44,695 nt of DNA. Source: SIG588 sp045591985 (GTDB lineage Bacteria; Bacillota; Clostridia; Oscillospirales; Acutalibacteraceae). Of this stretch, positions 16,657 through 23,759 are shown in pieces. Below the pieces are notes generated by a model, which saw only the letters and a list, made by a program, of their open reading frames with translations, was not told the origin of the DNA and did not search any database. A program made the translations under genes and the position numbers. Numbering within the stretch: the stretch's first letter is position 1; the number at the start of each line of letters is the position of its first letter. The stretch lies in NCBI GenBank assembly GCA_045591985.1, contig JAZNTV010000020.1, positions 1-44,695 on the forward strand, written 5' to 3'.

Positions 16657-16658
16657 CT

Positions 16659-17906
16659 TTATTCCGTTTTGTTTTCTTCTGCTTTCTCATGCACCGTTAC
16701 TTCGGCGGCGACCAGGCGGTTGCCGTCGGTCTCTGTTACCGTTACGGTGAGGTGGGCAAAGTCAAAGGAGGCACCGATCGTCGGGACGCTTTCCAGTTGT
16801 TCCATCACCCAACCGCCGAGTGATACGCTGTCGGATTCGCAGGAAACAGCGAAAAACTCGTTGAAATCGTCCATGTTTACGGCGCCGTCCACGCGGTAGA
16901 TGCCGTCGGTGAGCGGTTGGAATTCCTCCACAGCGTCGTCATGCTCGTCCCAGATCTCACCCACAAGTTCTTCCAAAATATCCTCCATCGTCACGATGCC
17001 GAGGGTGCCGCCGTATTCGTCCACCACAACGGCGATGTGCGATTTGCTCGATTGCAGTTGGGTGAGCAGGTTTTGGATCTTTTCGGACGGCCGCACATAC
17101 ACGGTGGGGGTGATCAACTCGGCCAGCGGACGGGTGGTGATGCCACCTTCGGTATAAAAATCCTTTTGATGGATCACGCCGACAACGTGGTCGATGGTCT
17201 CGCGATACACCGGTAAGCGGGAAAAACGTGTTTCGGTAAAGACGGTTGCCAGTTCCTCGTGGGTGATATCGTCGGCTACGGCTTCGACGTCTACGCGGTG
17301 GGTGAGGATATCTTCGGCGGTGAGGTCGCGGAATTCCAGCACATTGCGGAGAAGTTCGCTTTCATTGGCGTCGATGCTGCCGTCTTGTTCCACTTCTTCC
17401 ACCAACTGCAACAACTCCTCTTGCGACATCTTGGAATCGCCGCGCGCTTTAAACAGGCGGTTCACCAATCGCTTCCACTGAGAGAACACAAAGTTCAAGG
17501 GGGTGAGCAGGACGATTAAGAGGCGGATAAACGGGGCAGAAAACAACGCGAAGGACTCGGGGCTGTCTTTCGCAATGCTTTTGGGGGTGATCTCGCCAAA
17601 GATCAACACGACGATTGTGACCACGGCGGTAGACACCGTGGCGCCGATATCGCCGTATAACCCCACAAAGATCATTGTGCCGATGGAGGCCATGGCAATA
17701 TTTACAATGTTGTTGCCGATGAGGATGGTGGAGAGAAGGGTGTCGTAGTTTTCGGCCAGACGAAGAACCAAGGCCGCTTTGCGGTTGCCTTTGTCCGCCA
17801 ACACCTTCAGTTTTGTTTTGTTCAGCGAGGAAAAGGCGGTCTCGGTTGCGGAAAAATACGCCGACATGACCACACAAAACAACATCGCCAAAATACTCGG
17901 TAACAT
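16659..17906 (-). CDS. CNNM/CorC-type membrane transporter (hemolysin-family)
   Basis: The 415-residue product has an N-terminal CNNM (DUF21) domain with about four membrane helices (residues 1-150; typical YFSATETAFSSLNKTKL and FGEITPKSIAK motifs), a pair of CBS domains (about 195-330; FSRLPVYRETIDHVVGVIHQKD and VVVDEYGGTLGIVTMEDILEE) and a C-terminal CorC_HlyC domain. Such proteins handle Mg2+ or other divalent cations; the older name hemolysin is not supported by function. The ATG at 17906 has AAGGAG in front. The 5' leader contains a perfect promoter, a short translated frame and a strong terminator (17925-18093), so expression is probably controlled by attenuation. Confidence 0.9.
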   Translation of the reverse strand: MLPSILAMLFCVVMSAYFSATETAFSSLNKTKLKVLADKGNRKAALVLRLAENYDTLLSTILIGNNIVNIAMASIGTMIFVGLYGDIGATVSTAVVTIVVLIFGEITPKSIAKDSPESFALFSAPFIRLLIVLLTPLNFVFSQWKRLVNRLFKARGDSKMSQEELLQLVEEVEQDGSIDANESELLRNVLEFRDLTAEDILTHRVDVEAVADDITHEELATVFTETRFSRLPVYRETIDHVVGVIHQKDFYTEGGITTRPLAELITPTVYVRPSEKIQNLLTQLQSSKSHIAVVVDEYGGTLGIVTMEDILEELVGEIWDEHDDAVEEFQPLTDGIYRVDGAVNMDDFNEFFAVSCESDSVSLGGWVMEQLESVPTIGASFDFAHLTVTVTETDGNRLVAAEVTVHEKAEENKTE

Positions 17907-17924
17907 AACAGATACTCCTTGTTT

Positions 17925-18032
17925 TTAAAAATGCGCACAAAAAGGCATATCTCTATCCCACGGGGGATACAGATATGCCTTGTGTTCACTTGTATTGCAT
18001 AAAGGAACCGCGGTACTACCGTCTGCGTCCAT
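17925..18032 (-). CDS. Possible 35-residue leader peptide overlapping a terminator
   Basis: After the promoter at 18065-18093 there is an AAAGGTG ribosome binding site and an ATG at 18032. The frame reads MDADGSTAVPLCNTSEHKAY and on to a TAA at 17925-17927, 19 bp before the CNNM start. The whole terminator hairpin (17942-17981) is inside this frame, so a translating ribosome would open or prevent it. This fits a transcription-attenuation leader, but the peptide has no obvious run of one amino acid. It could also be chance. Confidence 0.35.
   Translation of the reverse strand: MDADGSTAVPLCNTSEHKAYLYPPWDRDMPFCAHF
17942..17981 (-). terminator. Leader terminator upstream of the CNNM gene
   Basis: An 18-bp stem with one mismatch (arms AAGGCATATCTGTATCCC and GGGATAGAGATATGCCTT in the minus-strand transcript) is followed by a T run. 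It lies between the promoter and the CNNM start codon, the position of an attenuator. Confidence 0.8.
18008..18020 (-). promoter_or_regulatory. T-box-like motif in the CNNM leader
   Basis: The minus-strand RNA reads GGUAGUACCGCGG, one base from the conserved T-box core GGUGGUACCGCGG that binds the tRNA acceptor end. A complete T-box is not present. Only about 50 nt lie between the expected transcript start and this motif, too short for Stem I with a specifier codon, and I see no matching 3' antiterminator strand. It may be a remnant or a coincidence. Confidence 0.3.
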
Positions 18033-18064
18033 GCTGCAACACCTTTCTTCTTTGAGATGCCTCT

Positions 18065-18093
18065 ATTATACGGAGAACTTTTCGTTTTGTCAA
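18065..18093 (-). promoter_or_regulatory. Consensus promoter of the CNNM gene
   Basis: On the minus strand, TTGACA (18088-18093), 17 bp, TATAAT (18065-18070): a perfect vegetative promoter, 45 bp past the end of the symporter gene. Expression would be high unless limited by the leader. Confidence 0.9.
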
Positions 18094-18137
18094 GTAAAAC
18101 GGGGATATTTTCCAATGATAAAATACAAAATGTATAA

Positions 18138-19520
18138 CTATGCGCAAATATTTCTTTTTGTATTCTCAAACAAGCGGATACTAAAAAATACCCCCGCATT
18201 CGCAATGAGCCCGACCACGCTGCCGTGAATGCCGAGAGGCTCGCCGCAAAGCAATGTCCAACCGAGCGAGGTGAAAAGCCCTGCACCGACGGCGCAATAA
18301 AACCCGCGGCGAGAGATCCGTACCCCGCGAAACGCGGCGGCAAGCGGTATTAACATCACGGGGCACCAAAAAGAATAGGCAATAAGCAAAATGTCAAAAA
18401 TGTTCGGCAGCCACAAGGCCATCCCCATGGCGGCACCCCCGATGAGCAGGTTGCTGTAGCGTAAGAGGCGCAACTCAGAAGAGGGGGAGGTTTTCGGAAA
18501 CGACGGAAGCACCATATCGCATACCAGACCGACGGTGGCCCCGTTCAAAAAGCCGTCGGCAGCCGAAAGAATGATAGAGACCATTGCCGCCATCACAAGT
18601 CCCCGCACACCGATCGGCAGTACGGTAAGGATCATGCGCGGCATGGCGGTGGCGGCGTCACCGAGCGGATTCAGCGCGAAGGCACAAAGGCCGATCAGTC
18701 CCGTAACGGCAAAAAACGGCACGGCAAAAGCGCCGCTTAAGACGGTGGCACGAGCGGTAACGGCGGGGGTGCGGCCAAGCAACAGGCGTTGGGTATACGG
18801 CGGCGCAAGCGCTTCGCCCACTGCCAGAGAGAGAAAGAGCGAGAGGAACCCCCAAAGGGTGGTGTCGTTCAACGGATTCCAATAGGCCGTCGGCAGAGCG
18901 TCGATAACGGCGCGCAGTCCACCGGCGCGATGTAATCCACCGACCAAGAGAAGCGGCATTCCGATCGCGAGCAGTAAGAACTGCACCATATCCGCCGCAA
19001 TGACCGATTGCATACCGCCGAAGGTGGTGTATACCACGACGATACCGAATCCGATCAGGATTCCTACGGTGTCGGGTACGCCGAGTAACGTGCGAAAGGT
19101 GAGACCCATCGCCTCCATCTGCGCCGCGACCACCCCCGTACAACTTAAAAAGGAAAACAAACCACACAACACGCGTGCACCGCGCCCGTAGTCGAGCGCT
19201 ACGATGCCGCCCACGGTAGAGACGCCTTGAAAACGGCTGACACCGCTCACCAAAAAGCGTCCGATGCCCATCATGGCGAGCGCAAATCCCATCAGCGCCA
19301 GCGTTGAACCGATGCCGTGTGAGAAGGCTTCCGCGGCATTACCCGAGGAAAATCCGCCGCCGATATATGACGCCGCCAGGGTGGCGAAGATGACCGCCAC
19401 GCCGTATCGTCCGTTGTGCGCGGTAAAATCCGCCGCATTTTTGACCTGCCTTCCGCCACGTAAGCCGATGATCAGCAACAAGGCAAGATATCCCACGACC
19501 AGTGCGCCGTCGAGCCACAT
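18138..19520 (-). CDS. Sodium:solute symporter (SSS family)
   Basis: The 460-residue hydrophobic product has about 12-13 predicted membrane helices and the SSS-family layout. It starts GALVVGYLALLLIIGLRGG, then ASYIGGGFSSGNAAEAF (Na+-site region of helix 1), VYTTFGGMQSVIAADMVQF (the family's well conserved cytoplasmic loop/helix) and AAMVSIILSAADGFLNG. The substrate may be a sugar, sialic acid or another organic solute; the nearby glycosidase genes make a sugar or sugar acid plausible (inference). The ATG at 19520 lies behind GAGGGAGGG. It is divergent from the GH63-like gene and is the only dedicated solute transporter in the window. Confidence 0.88.
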   Translation of the reverse strand: MWLDGALVVGYLALLLIIGLRGGRQVKNAADFTAHNGRYGVAVIFATLAASYIGGGFSSGNAAEAFSHGIGSTLALMGFALAMMGIGRFLVSGVSRFQGVSTVGGIVALDYGRGARVLCGLFSFLSCTGVVAAQMEAMGLTFRTLLGVPDTVGILIGFGIVVVYTTFGGMQSVIAADMVQFLLLAIGMPLLLVGGLHRAGGLRAVIDALPTAYWNPLNDTTLWGFLSLFLSLAVGEALAPPYTQRLLLGRTPAVTARATVLSGAFAVPFFAVTGLIGLCAFALNPLGDAATAMPRMILTVLPIGVRGLVMAAMVSIILSAADGFLNGATVGLVCDMVLPSFPKTSPSSELRLLRYSNLLIGGAAMGMALWLPNIFDILLIAYSFWCPVMLIPLAAAFRGVRISRRGFYCAVGAGLFTSLGWTLLCGEPLGIHGSVVGLIANAGVFFSIRLFENTKRNICA

Positions 19521-19566
19521 ATCGATCCCTCCCTCTACACTGTATGCGTCCCCTATGAAAAATAGG

Positions 19567-19595
19567 TTGCTCTTTGAAAAAATGTGTGGTACAGT
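19567..19595 (+). promoter_or_regulatory. Probable promoter of the GH63-like gene
   Basis: TTGCTC (19567-19572), 17 bp, TACAGT (19590-19595), with an extended -10 TGG. The fit is moderate. Confidence 0.5.
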
Positions 19596-19623
19596 AAGAA
19601 AAACGATTTCCGGAGGTGGCGTT

Positions 19624-21312
19624 ATGAAGATGCCGCATGTATGGGCACAAGGCCAGCTCTTCGCCTATTCCGCGCTGGACGGCGAGGTGCATTGCACCGA
19701 CGATTTGGTCGGCATTTTGAGCGGTGATCGCGTGGGGATCCGCTTTTTTACCAAGATCAAACGCGAATTGGCGTTGGTGGGAGGGAAGTTGTGGGATGTT
19801 ACTTTTGATGCGGTGACTTCCGATTATATTGCCGCCACTCTTAATCGCGGAGCGCGATTGCGCGTGTTATTTGCTGCGGCGCATCTCGTTGTGGGAAACG
19901 TTGCGGCCGAAATGGTGCCGGTGGTGCTGTGTGAAGGGCGGGCGGCCGTCCGCACGATCGACGGCGTGGATGTGCAGGACAGCGACGACGGCGAGTATAC
20001 CGCGCTTGCGGTGAGCGGCACGCGATTTGCCTTTGCCTTCGGTAAGAGTGAAGCGGACGCGGCGGCGTTGGCCAAAGACGGCCTTTTGCGGGATCTCGAT
20101 GCGTTGGAAGCGCAAAAACGCGCGTTTTACGAGCAACACGGTTGGGAGGATGCCGTATACGGGGCGCTGTACGGCAAATGTCTCTCTGTTTTGAAGAGCC
20201 AGTTGTATTCGGCAGGGGAAGGGTTCTCCGTTGTCTGGTCGACGCCCGACCGTCTGCCGCATAAATATTTGTGGTTGTGGGATTCGGTGTTCCATGCAGT
20301 GGGGCATCGTCACATAGATACCCGTCTGGCACAGGATCTGATACTCGCTGTCTTCGATCATCAGGCGGCAGACGGGTTTATTCCGCATATGGCGACTCCG
20401 GGCGGCGCCTCCGAGGTGACACAACCGCCCGTAATTGCGTGGGGCGCTATGAAGGTGTTCGAAAAGTCGGGTGATCGTGCCTTTTTGGAAACGGTGTATC
20501 AAAAGAACAAAGCGTTTTTGAATTGGTGTCGTGAAAACCGTGTGAAAGGCCCCGAGGGGTTGTATGTCTGGCAGACGGCGGGACAGGAGATCTGCCGTTG
20601 TGCGGAATCCGGTATGGATAATTCCTCCCGTTTCGATGACGTGGTGAATGTGGAAGCTATCGACTTTTGCAGTTATATGGCGAATGAAACGCGGCAAATG
20701 CGACAAATGGCGGAAATGCTGGGTCATACCGACGAAGCGGCGACGTTTGCCGCATGGCACGAAGCATTGCGAGCGGCTATCAATCAAAAATTATGGGATG
20801 AAGAAGACGGGTTCTATTTCGACTACGATTGGGACCGTCGACGCCTCCATAAGGTATGGGCGGTGGCTTCCTTCCTGCCGTTGTTTGCCGGCGTGTGCGA
20901 CGAAAAGCAAGCGGCGGCGTTGGCGGCACAGTTGCAAAACCCCGAAACGTTTGCCACCGCGTTTCCGATTCCTTGCGTGGCCAAAAGCGATCCTACCTAC
21001 GGCAGCGATATGTGGCGCGGTCCCGTGTGGATCAATTGTAACTATATGGTGATCGAAGGCTTGCGCAATTACGGTTACGACGCGTTGGCAGATGTGCTTC
21101 GTGACCGCACCGTCGAAGTCATGAACGAATGGTACGAAAAAGCGGGTACGTTGTATGAATTTTACGGTACTGAAAACAACTGTTGTCCGTCGCAACTCAA
21201 GCGCAAAGGGGATGTGATCGAACCGTACAATTTTCAATTGCGGTATCAATCTGTTCGCGATTACGGGTGGAGTGCCGCGCTTTTGTGCGATTGGCTGAAC
21301 GAAAAACGATAG
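19624..21312 (+). CDS. GH63-like (alpha/alpha)6-barrel glycosidase
   Basis: The 562-residue product starts at ATG 19624 behind GGAGGTGG; the open frame upstream is antisense to the symporter gene and is not used. A short N-terminal beta domain (about residues 1-150) leads into an (alpha/alpha)6 barrel. Motifs typical of GH63 and related inverting enzymes are YLWLWDSVFHAVGH near 217 (candidate acid Asp), GFIPHM, TQPPVIAWG, and GSDMWRGPVWINCNYM near 460. Known members cleave alpha-glucosides (processing glucosidase I, mannosylglycerate or glucosylglycerate hydrolases). The exact substrate is open. It has no signal peptide. The gene ends at a terminator shared with spoVAD. Confidence 0.82.
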   Translation: MKMPHVWAQGQLFAYSALDGEVHCTDDLVGILSGDRVGIRFFTKIKRELALVGGKLWDVTFDAVTSDYIAATLNRGARLRVLFAAAHLVVGNVAAEMVPVVLCEGRAAVRTIDGVDVQDSDDGEYTALAVSGTRFAFAFGKSEADAAALAKDGLLRDLDALEAQKRAFYEQHGWEDAVYGALYGKCLSVLKSQLYSAGEGFSVVWSTPDRLPHKYLWLWDSVFHAVGHRHIDTRLAQDLILAVFDHQAADGFIPHMATPGGASEVTQPPVIAWGAMKVFEKSGDRAFLETVYQKNKAFLNWCRENRVKGPEGLYVWQTAGQEICRCAESGMDNSSRFDDVVNVEAIDFCSYMANETRQMRQMAEMLGHTDEAATFAAWHEALRAAINQKLWDEEDGFYFDYDWDRRRLHKVWAVASFLPLFAGVCDEKQAAALAAQLQNPETFATAFPIPCVAKSDPTYGSDMWRGPVWINCNYMVIEGLRNYGYDALADVLRDRTVEVMNEWYEKAGTLYEFYGTENNCCPSQLKRKGDVIEPYNFQLRYQSVRDYGWSAALLCDWLNEKR

Positions 21313-21400
21313 AAAACATACGGCATTGACCGAGTGGGTATGGCGGCTGTGTGGCCTGTTTATCACCGCCGCATCGGATCTTGCGATGAAAACCAACAAA

Positions 21401-21440
21401 AGAAGAGAGAGGCTGTCGCGCACGCGACAGCCTCTCTTCT
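21401..21440. terminator. Bidirectional intrinsic terminator
   Basis: Long GC-rich hairpin with loop at about 21421; arms contain GAGAGGCTGTCGCG and CGCGACAGCCTCTC. It overlaps the spoVAD stop codon at 21439-21441. Confidence 0.85.
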
Positions 21441-22449
21441 ATTCTGCCACCAAATGTAACAGGTGGGCAATGCCGGGGATGGATTCGCCTTGTTGGGTGG
21501 TGGTGGGCGACATCAGTGCTCCCGTTGCCACAAACAAAAGGCTCTTCATCTCGCGTCGTTCGAGCTTTCCCAAAAGATACCCACATAAAACGGCGGCAGA
21601 ACAGCCGCACCCCGATCCGCCGGCGTGCACGTCTTGGCGTTTGCGGTCATACAGCAACAAGCCACAGTCGGCGTGGCGGCTGCCGAGCGTGATGCCTTCG
21701 CGCGCAAGCAACTGTTGCAACAAGTCGCTGCCGACCTGTGACAGATCGCCCGTTACAACCAAGTCGTAGTCCTCGGGGGCGGAGTTGGTATCCTGCCAAA
21801 AGTGGAGCAGGGTGTCAGCGGCGGCGGGCGCCATGGCGGCGCCCATGTTGTTGGCGTCGGTGATGCCCATATCCATCATTCGTCCGCCGCACACGGCGGC
21901 GACTTTCACACCGCTCCCGCCCATGCCGATGATGGCGGCGCCCGAAGCGGTTGCGGTCCATTGTGCCGACGGCGGTCGTTGTCCGCCGTATTCCAGCGGT
22001 AAGCGAAACTGTCGTTCTGCCGCACAAAAATGGGATGAGGTGACCGCCGCACACAAATCGGCGGCACCGCTGTCCACAAAGACAGAGGCCATGGCGAGTG
22101 TTTGTGCCATCGTTGAGCAGGCGCCGTATTGTCCATACATCGGAATACCGAATTCCCGCAATCCGAAGGCCGAGGCGGTACATTGGTTGAGCAGGTCGCC
22201 GCAAAACAGATGGTTGATCTCGGAGGCGGCCAACCCTGCACGGTTAAGGGCGCGGGTGAGCGCCTCCTTTTGCAAGGCGCTTTCCGCCTGTTCCCAGGTC
22301 TTTTTTCCCATAGTGGTATCTTCAAACACCGCATCAAAATAGCGGCCGAGCGGGCCTTCGCCCTCACGTTTGCCGACCACGGCGGCGCGCCCCTGCACGG
22401 TGGGACGATTGTTTAACAATACGGTATATTGCCCGATCCTTTCCGGCAT
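21439..22449 (-). CDS. spoVAD: Stage V sporulation protein AD
   Basis: The 336-residue product has the thiolase-like fold of SpoVAD, the dipicolinic-acid-binding component of the SpoVA channel that loads the forespore core with DPA. Recognisable segments are LFCGDLLNQCTASAFGLRE, YGACSTMAQTLAMASVFVDSG, VTSSHFCAAERQFRLPLEYG and DCGLLLYDRKRQDVHAGGSGCGCSA. The ATG at 22449 has AGGAG in front; the frame continues upstream but runs antisense across the divergent promoter. spoVAD usually follows spoVAC directly and precedes spoVAE; here spoVAC lies 9.5 kb away and no spoVAE is seen. Expression is expected in the forespore, but no clear forespore-sigma site is asserted. Confidence 0.95.
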   Translation of the reverse strand: MPERIGQYTVLLNNRPTVQGRAAVVGKREGEGPLGRYFDAVFEDTTMGKKTWEQAESALQKEALTRALNRAGLAASEINHLFCGDLLNQCTASAFGLREFGIPMYGQYGACSTMAQTLAMASVFVDSGAADLCAAVTSSHFCAAERQFRLPLEYGGQRPPSAQWTATASGAAIIGMGGSGVKVAAVCGGRMMDMGITDANNMGAAMAPAAADTLLHFWQDTNSAPEDYDLVVTGDLSQVGSDLLQQLLAREGITLGSRHADCGLLLYDRKRQDVHAGGSGCGCSAAVLCGYLLGKLERREMKSLLFVATGALMSPTTTQQGESIPGIAHLLHLVAE

Positions 22450-22516
22450 AACCCCATCTCCTCTCGCAGGGTAGTTTGCCCGCGTGAGACAGGAAAATAC
22501 AAACAATTTGCGGCGG

Positions 22517-22545
22517 TTGACAAGCCTTTGCAAAATGCGTATAAT
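22517..22545 (+). promoter_or_regulatory. Consensus promoter of the lipoprotein gene 22580
   Basis: TTGACA (22517-22522), 17 bp, TATAAT (22540-22545): perfect vegetative promoter. Confidence 0.92.
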
Positions 22546-22579
22546 GGACATATATCTGTGACGGTAAGGAGAGAGACCT

Positions 22580-23698
22580 ATGAAACGAACGGTCGCATTA
22601 TTATGCGTGACGGCGATGTTGTTGTGTTGCGCTGCGTGCGGTAAAAAGCCTGTCGACGGCGGTGATAAGGATCGTGTCACCACGACACAGGACACGGCCG
22701 CAACGGGGCAGAACACCACCATCGGCGGAAATACACCCGTACAGGGAACGACGGGCGCGGAAGAAACGCCTGTGCAAGGCACAACGACGCCGGACGGGGC
22801 GGTGCAAGGAACGACAAGTGCCCCTACAACAACGGTTGACGGTCAGGTGCAGGGTGCAACGTTGCCCCCCACGACCACCACGACCACCACGGCGCAGATC
22901 ATTTTGAACGGAGAAGAGACGTTTAAGGAAACCACCGTGGTGGATACCGCCGCCTGCCGCGTTACGGTGTTGAGCATTGACGCCGAAGCGGAAATGGGGT
23001 ATACACTTCATGTGCGTTTCGAGAACCTTACAAAGGATAAAGAATGCATGTTTTCGGTGGATACGGCGGCGATTAACGGCTTGTTGACCGAGCCGCTGTT
23101 TGTGACCGAAGTAGCCGCGGGCGAAAAGGAAGAGGACAGCATTGTATTTTACGATATCGCGCCCGAGGGGGTAGATATTGGGGAATACACCGATATTATG
23201 TTGGTGTTTACGGTCAGCGATGTAAACAACTGGGAAGCCCCGCCGTTTGTCGAAAAGGCGGCACATATTTATCCGCTGGGCGCCGATAAAGCGACGGTGT
23301 ATCGTCATACCGTCGGTCAAGGCGAGTGCTTGTTGGTAGAAAACGAGTATATCACCGCGATTGCCGTAAGAAGCGCGGAGGATACGGTTTGGGGTGGTTA
23401 TTACAGCGATATTTATTTCTGGAATAAGACGGGTGAGGCGCTGTTGTTCTCGATTGACGAGGCCACCGTCAACACCTATGGTGTGGAACCGTATTTTGCC
23501 ACTCTCATAGAGCCCGGTTACGCAACCTTCAGTCACGTGGAATGGCTGGACGATTCGCCGGCAAACAGTCATATCGACCAGGTGGAACAATTGGCGTTTA
23601 CCTTGACGGTTTACCGTGATATGGATTGGGAAAATATGGAGGAGGCGGACTGGGACGATGCCATTCTGGTCAACGAAGAGGTGCGTTACGCTCCGTAA
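22580..23698 (+). CDS. Lipoprotein with Thr-rich VQGTT-repeat linker
   Basis: The 372-residue product has a lipoprotein signal (MKRTVALLCVTAMLLCCAAC; the lipobox cysteine is at about residue 20) and would be anchored outside the membrane. Residues about 35-105 form a low-complexity linker with four imperfect VQGTT/VQGAT units and a run of threonines, a spacer through the cell wall. Residues about 110-372 look like two related beta-rich domains of about 120 residues (ETFKETTVVDTAACRVTVLS ... and ATVYRHTVGQGECLLVENEY ...). No known function is recognised. ATG 22580 follows AAGGAGAG. It is monocistronic, with a strong promoter and a terminator at 23702-23737. Confidence 0.85.
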   Translation: MKRTVALLCVTAMLLCCAACGKKPVDGGDKDRVTTTQDTAATGQNTTIGGNTPVQGTTGAEETPVQGTTTPDGAVQGTTSAPTTTVDGQVQGATLPPTTTTTTTAQIILNGEETFKETTVVDTAACRVTVLSIDAEAEMGYTLHVRFENLTKDKECMFSVDTAAINGLLTEPLFVTEVAAGEKEEDSIVFYDIAPEGVDIGEYTDIMLVFTVSDVNNWEAPPFVEKAAHIYPLGADKATVYRHTVGQGECLLVENEYITAIAVRSAEDTVWGGYYSDIYFWNKTGEALLFSIDEATVNTYGVEPYFATLIEPGYATFSHVEWLDDSPANSHIDQVEQLAFTLTVYRDMDWENMEEADWDDAILVNEEVRYAP

Positions 23699-23701
23699 TA
23701 C

Positions 23702-23737
23702 AAAGGGGAGAAGGTCTGCGGATTTTCTCCCTTTCTT
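23702..23737 (+). terminator. Intrinsic terminator after the lipoprotein gene
   Basis: AAAGGGGAGAA and TTCTCCCTTT arms (one bulge) around a 10-12-nt loop, followed by CTTG. Confidence 0.65.
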
Positions 23738-23759
23738 GTAACAGAGAGGAGGTTGGTTC

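Noticed and set aside
17942..18060. A complete T-box riboswitch
   Set aside because: The core motif is close, but there is no room for Stem I and no matching antiterminator strand. Only a T-box-like motif is reported.
19264..19623. N-terminal extension of the GH63-like protein
   Set aside because: It is antisense to the symporter gene; the ATG at 19624 has an excellent ribosome binding site.
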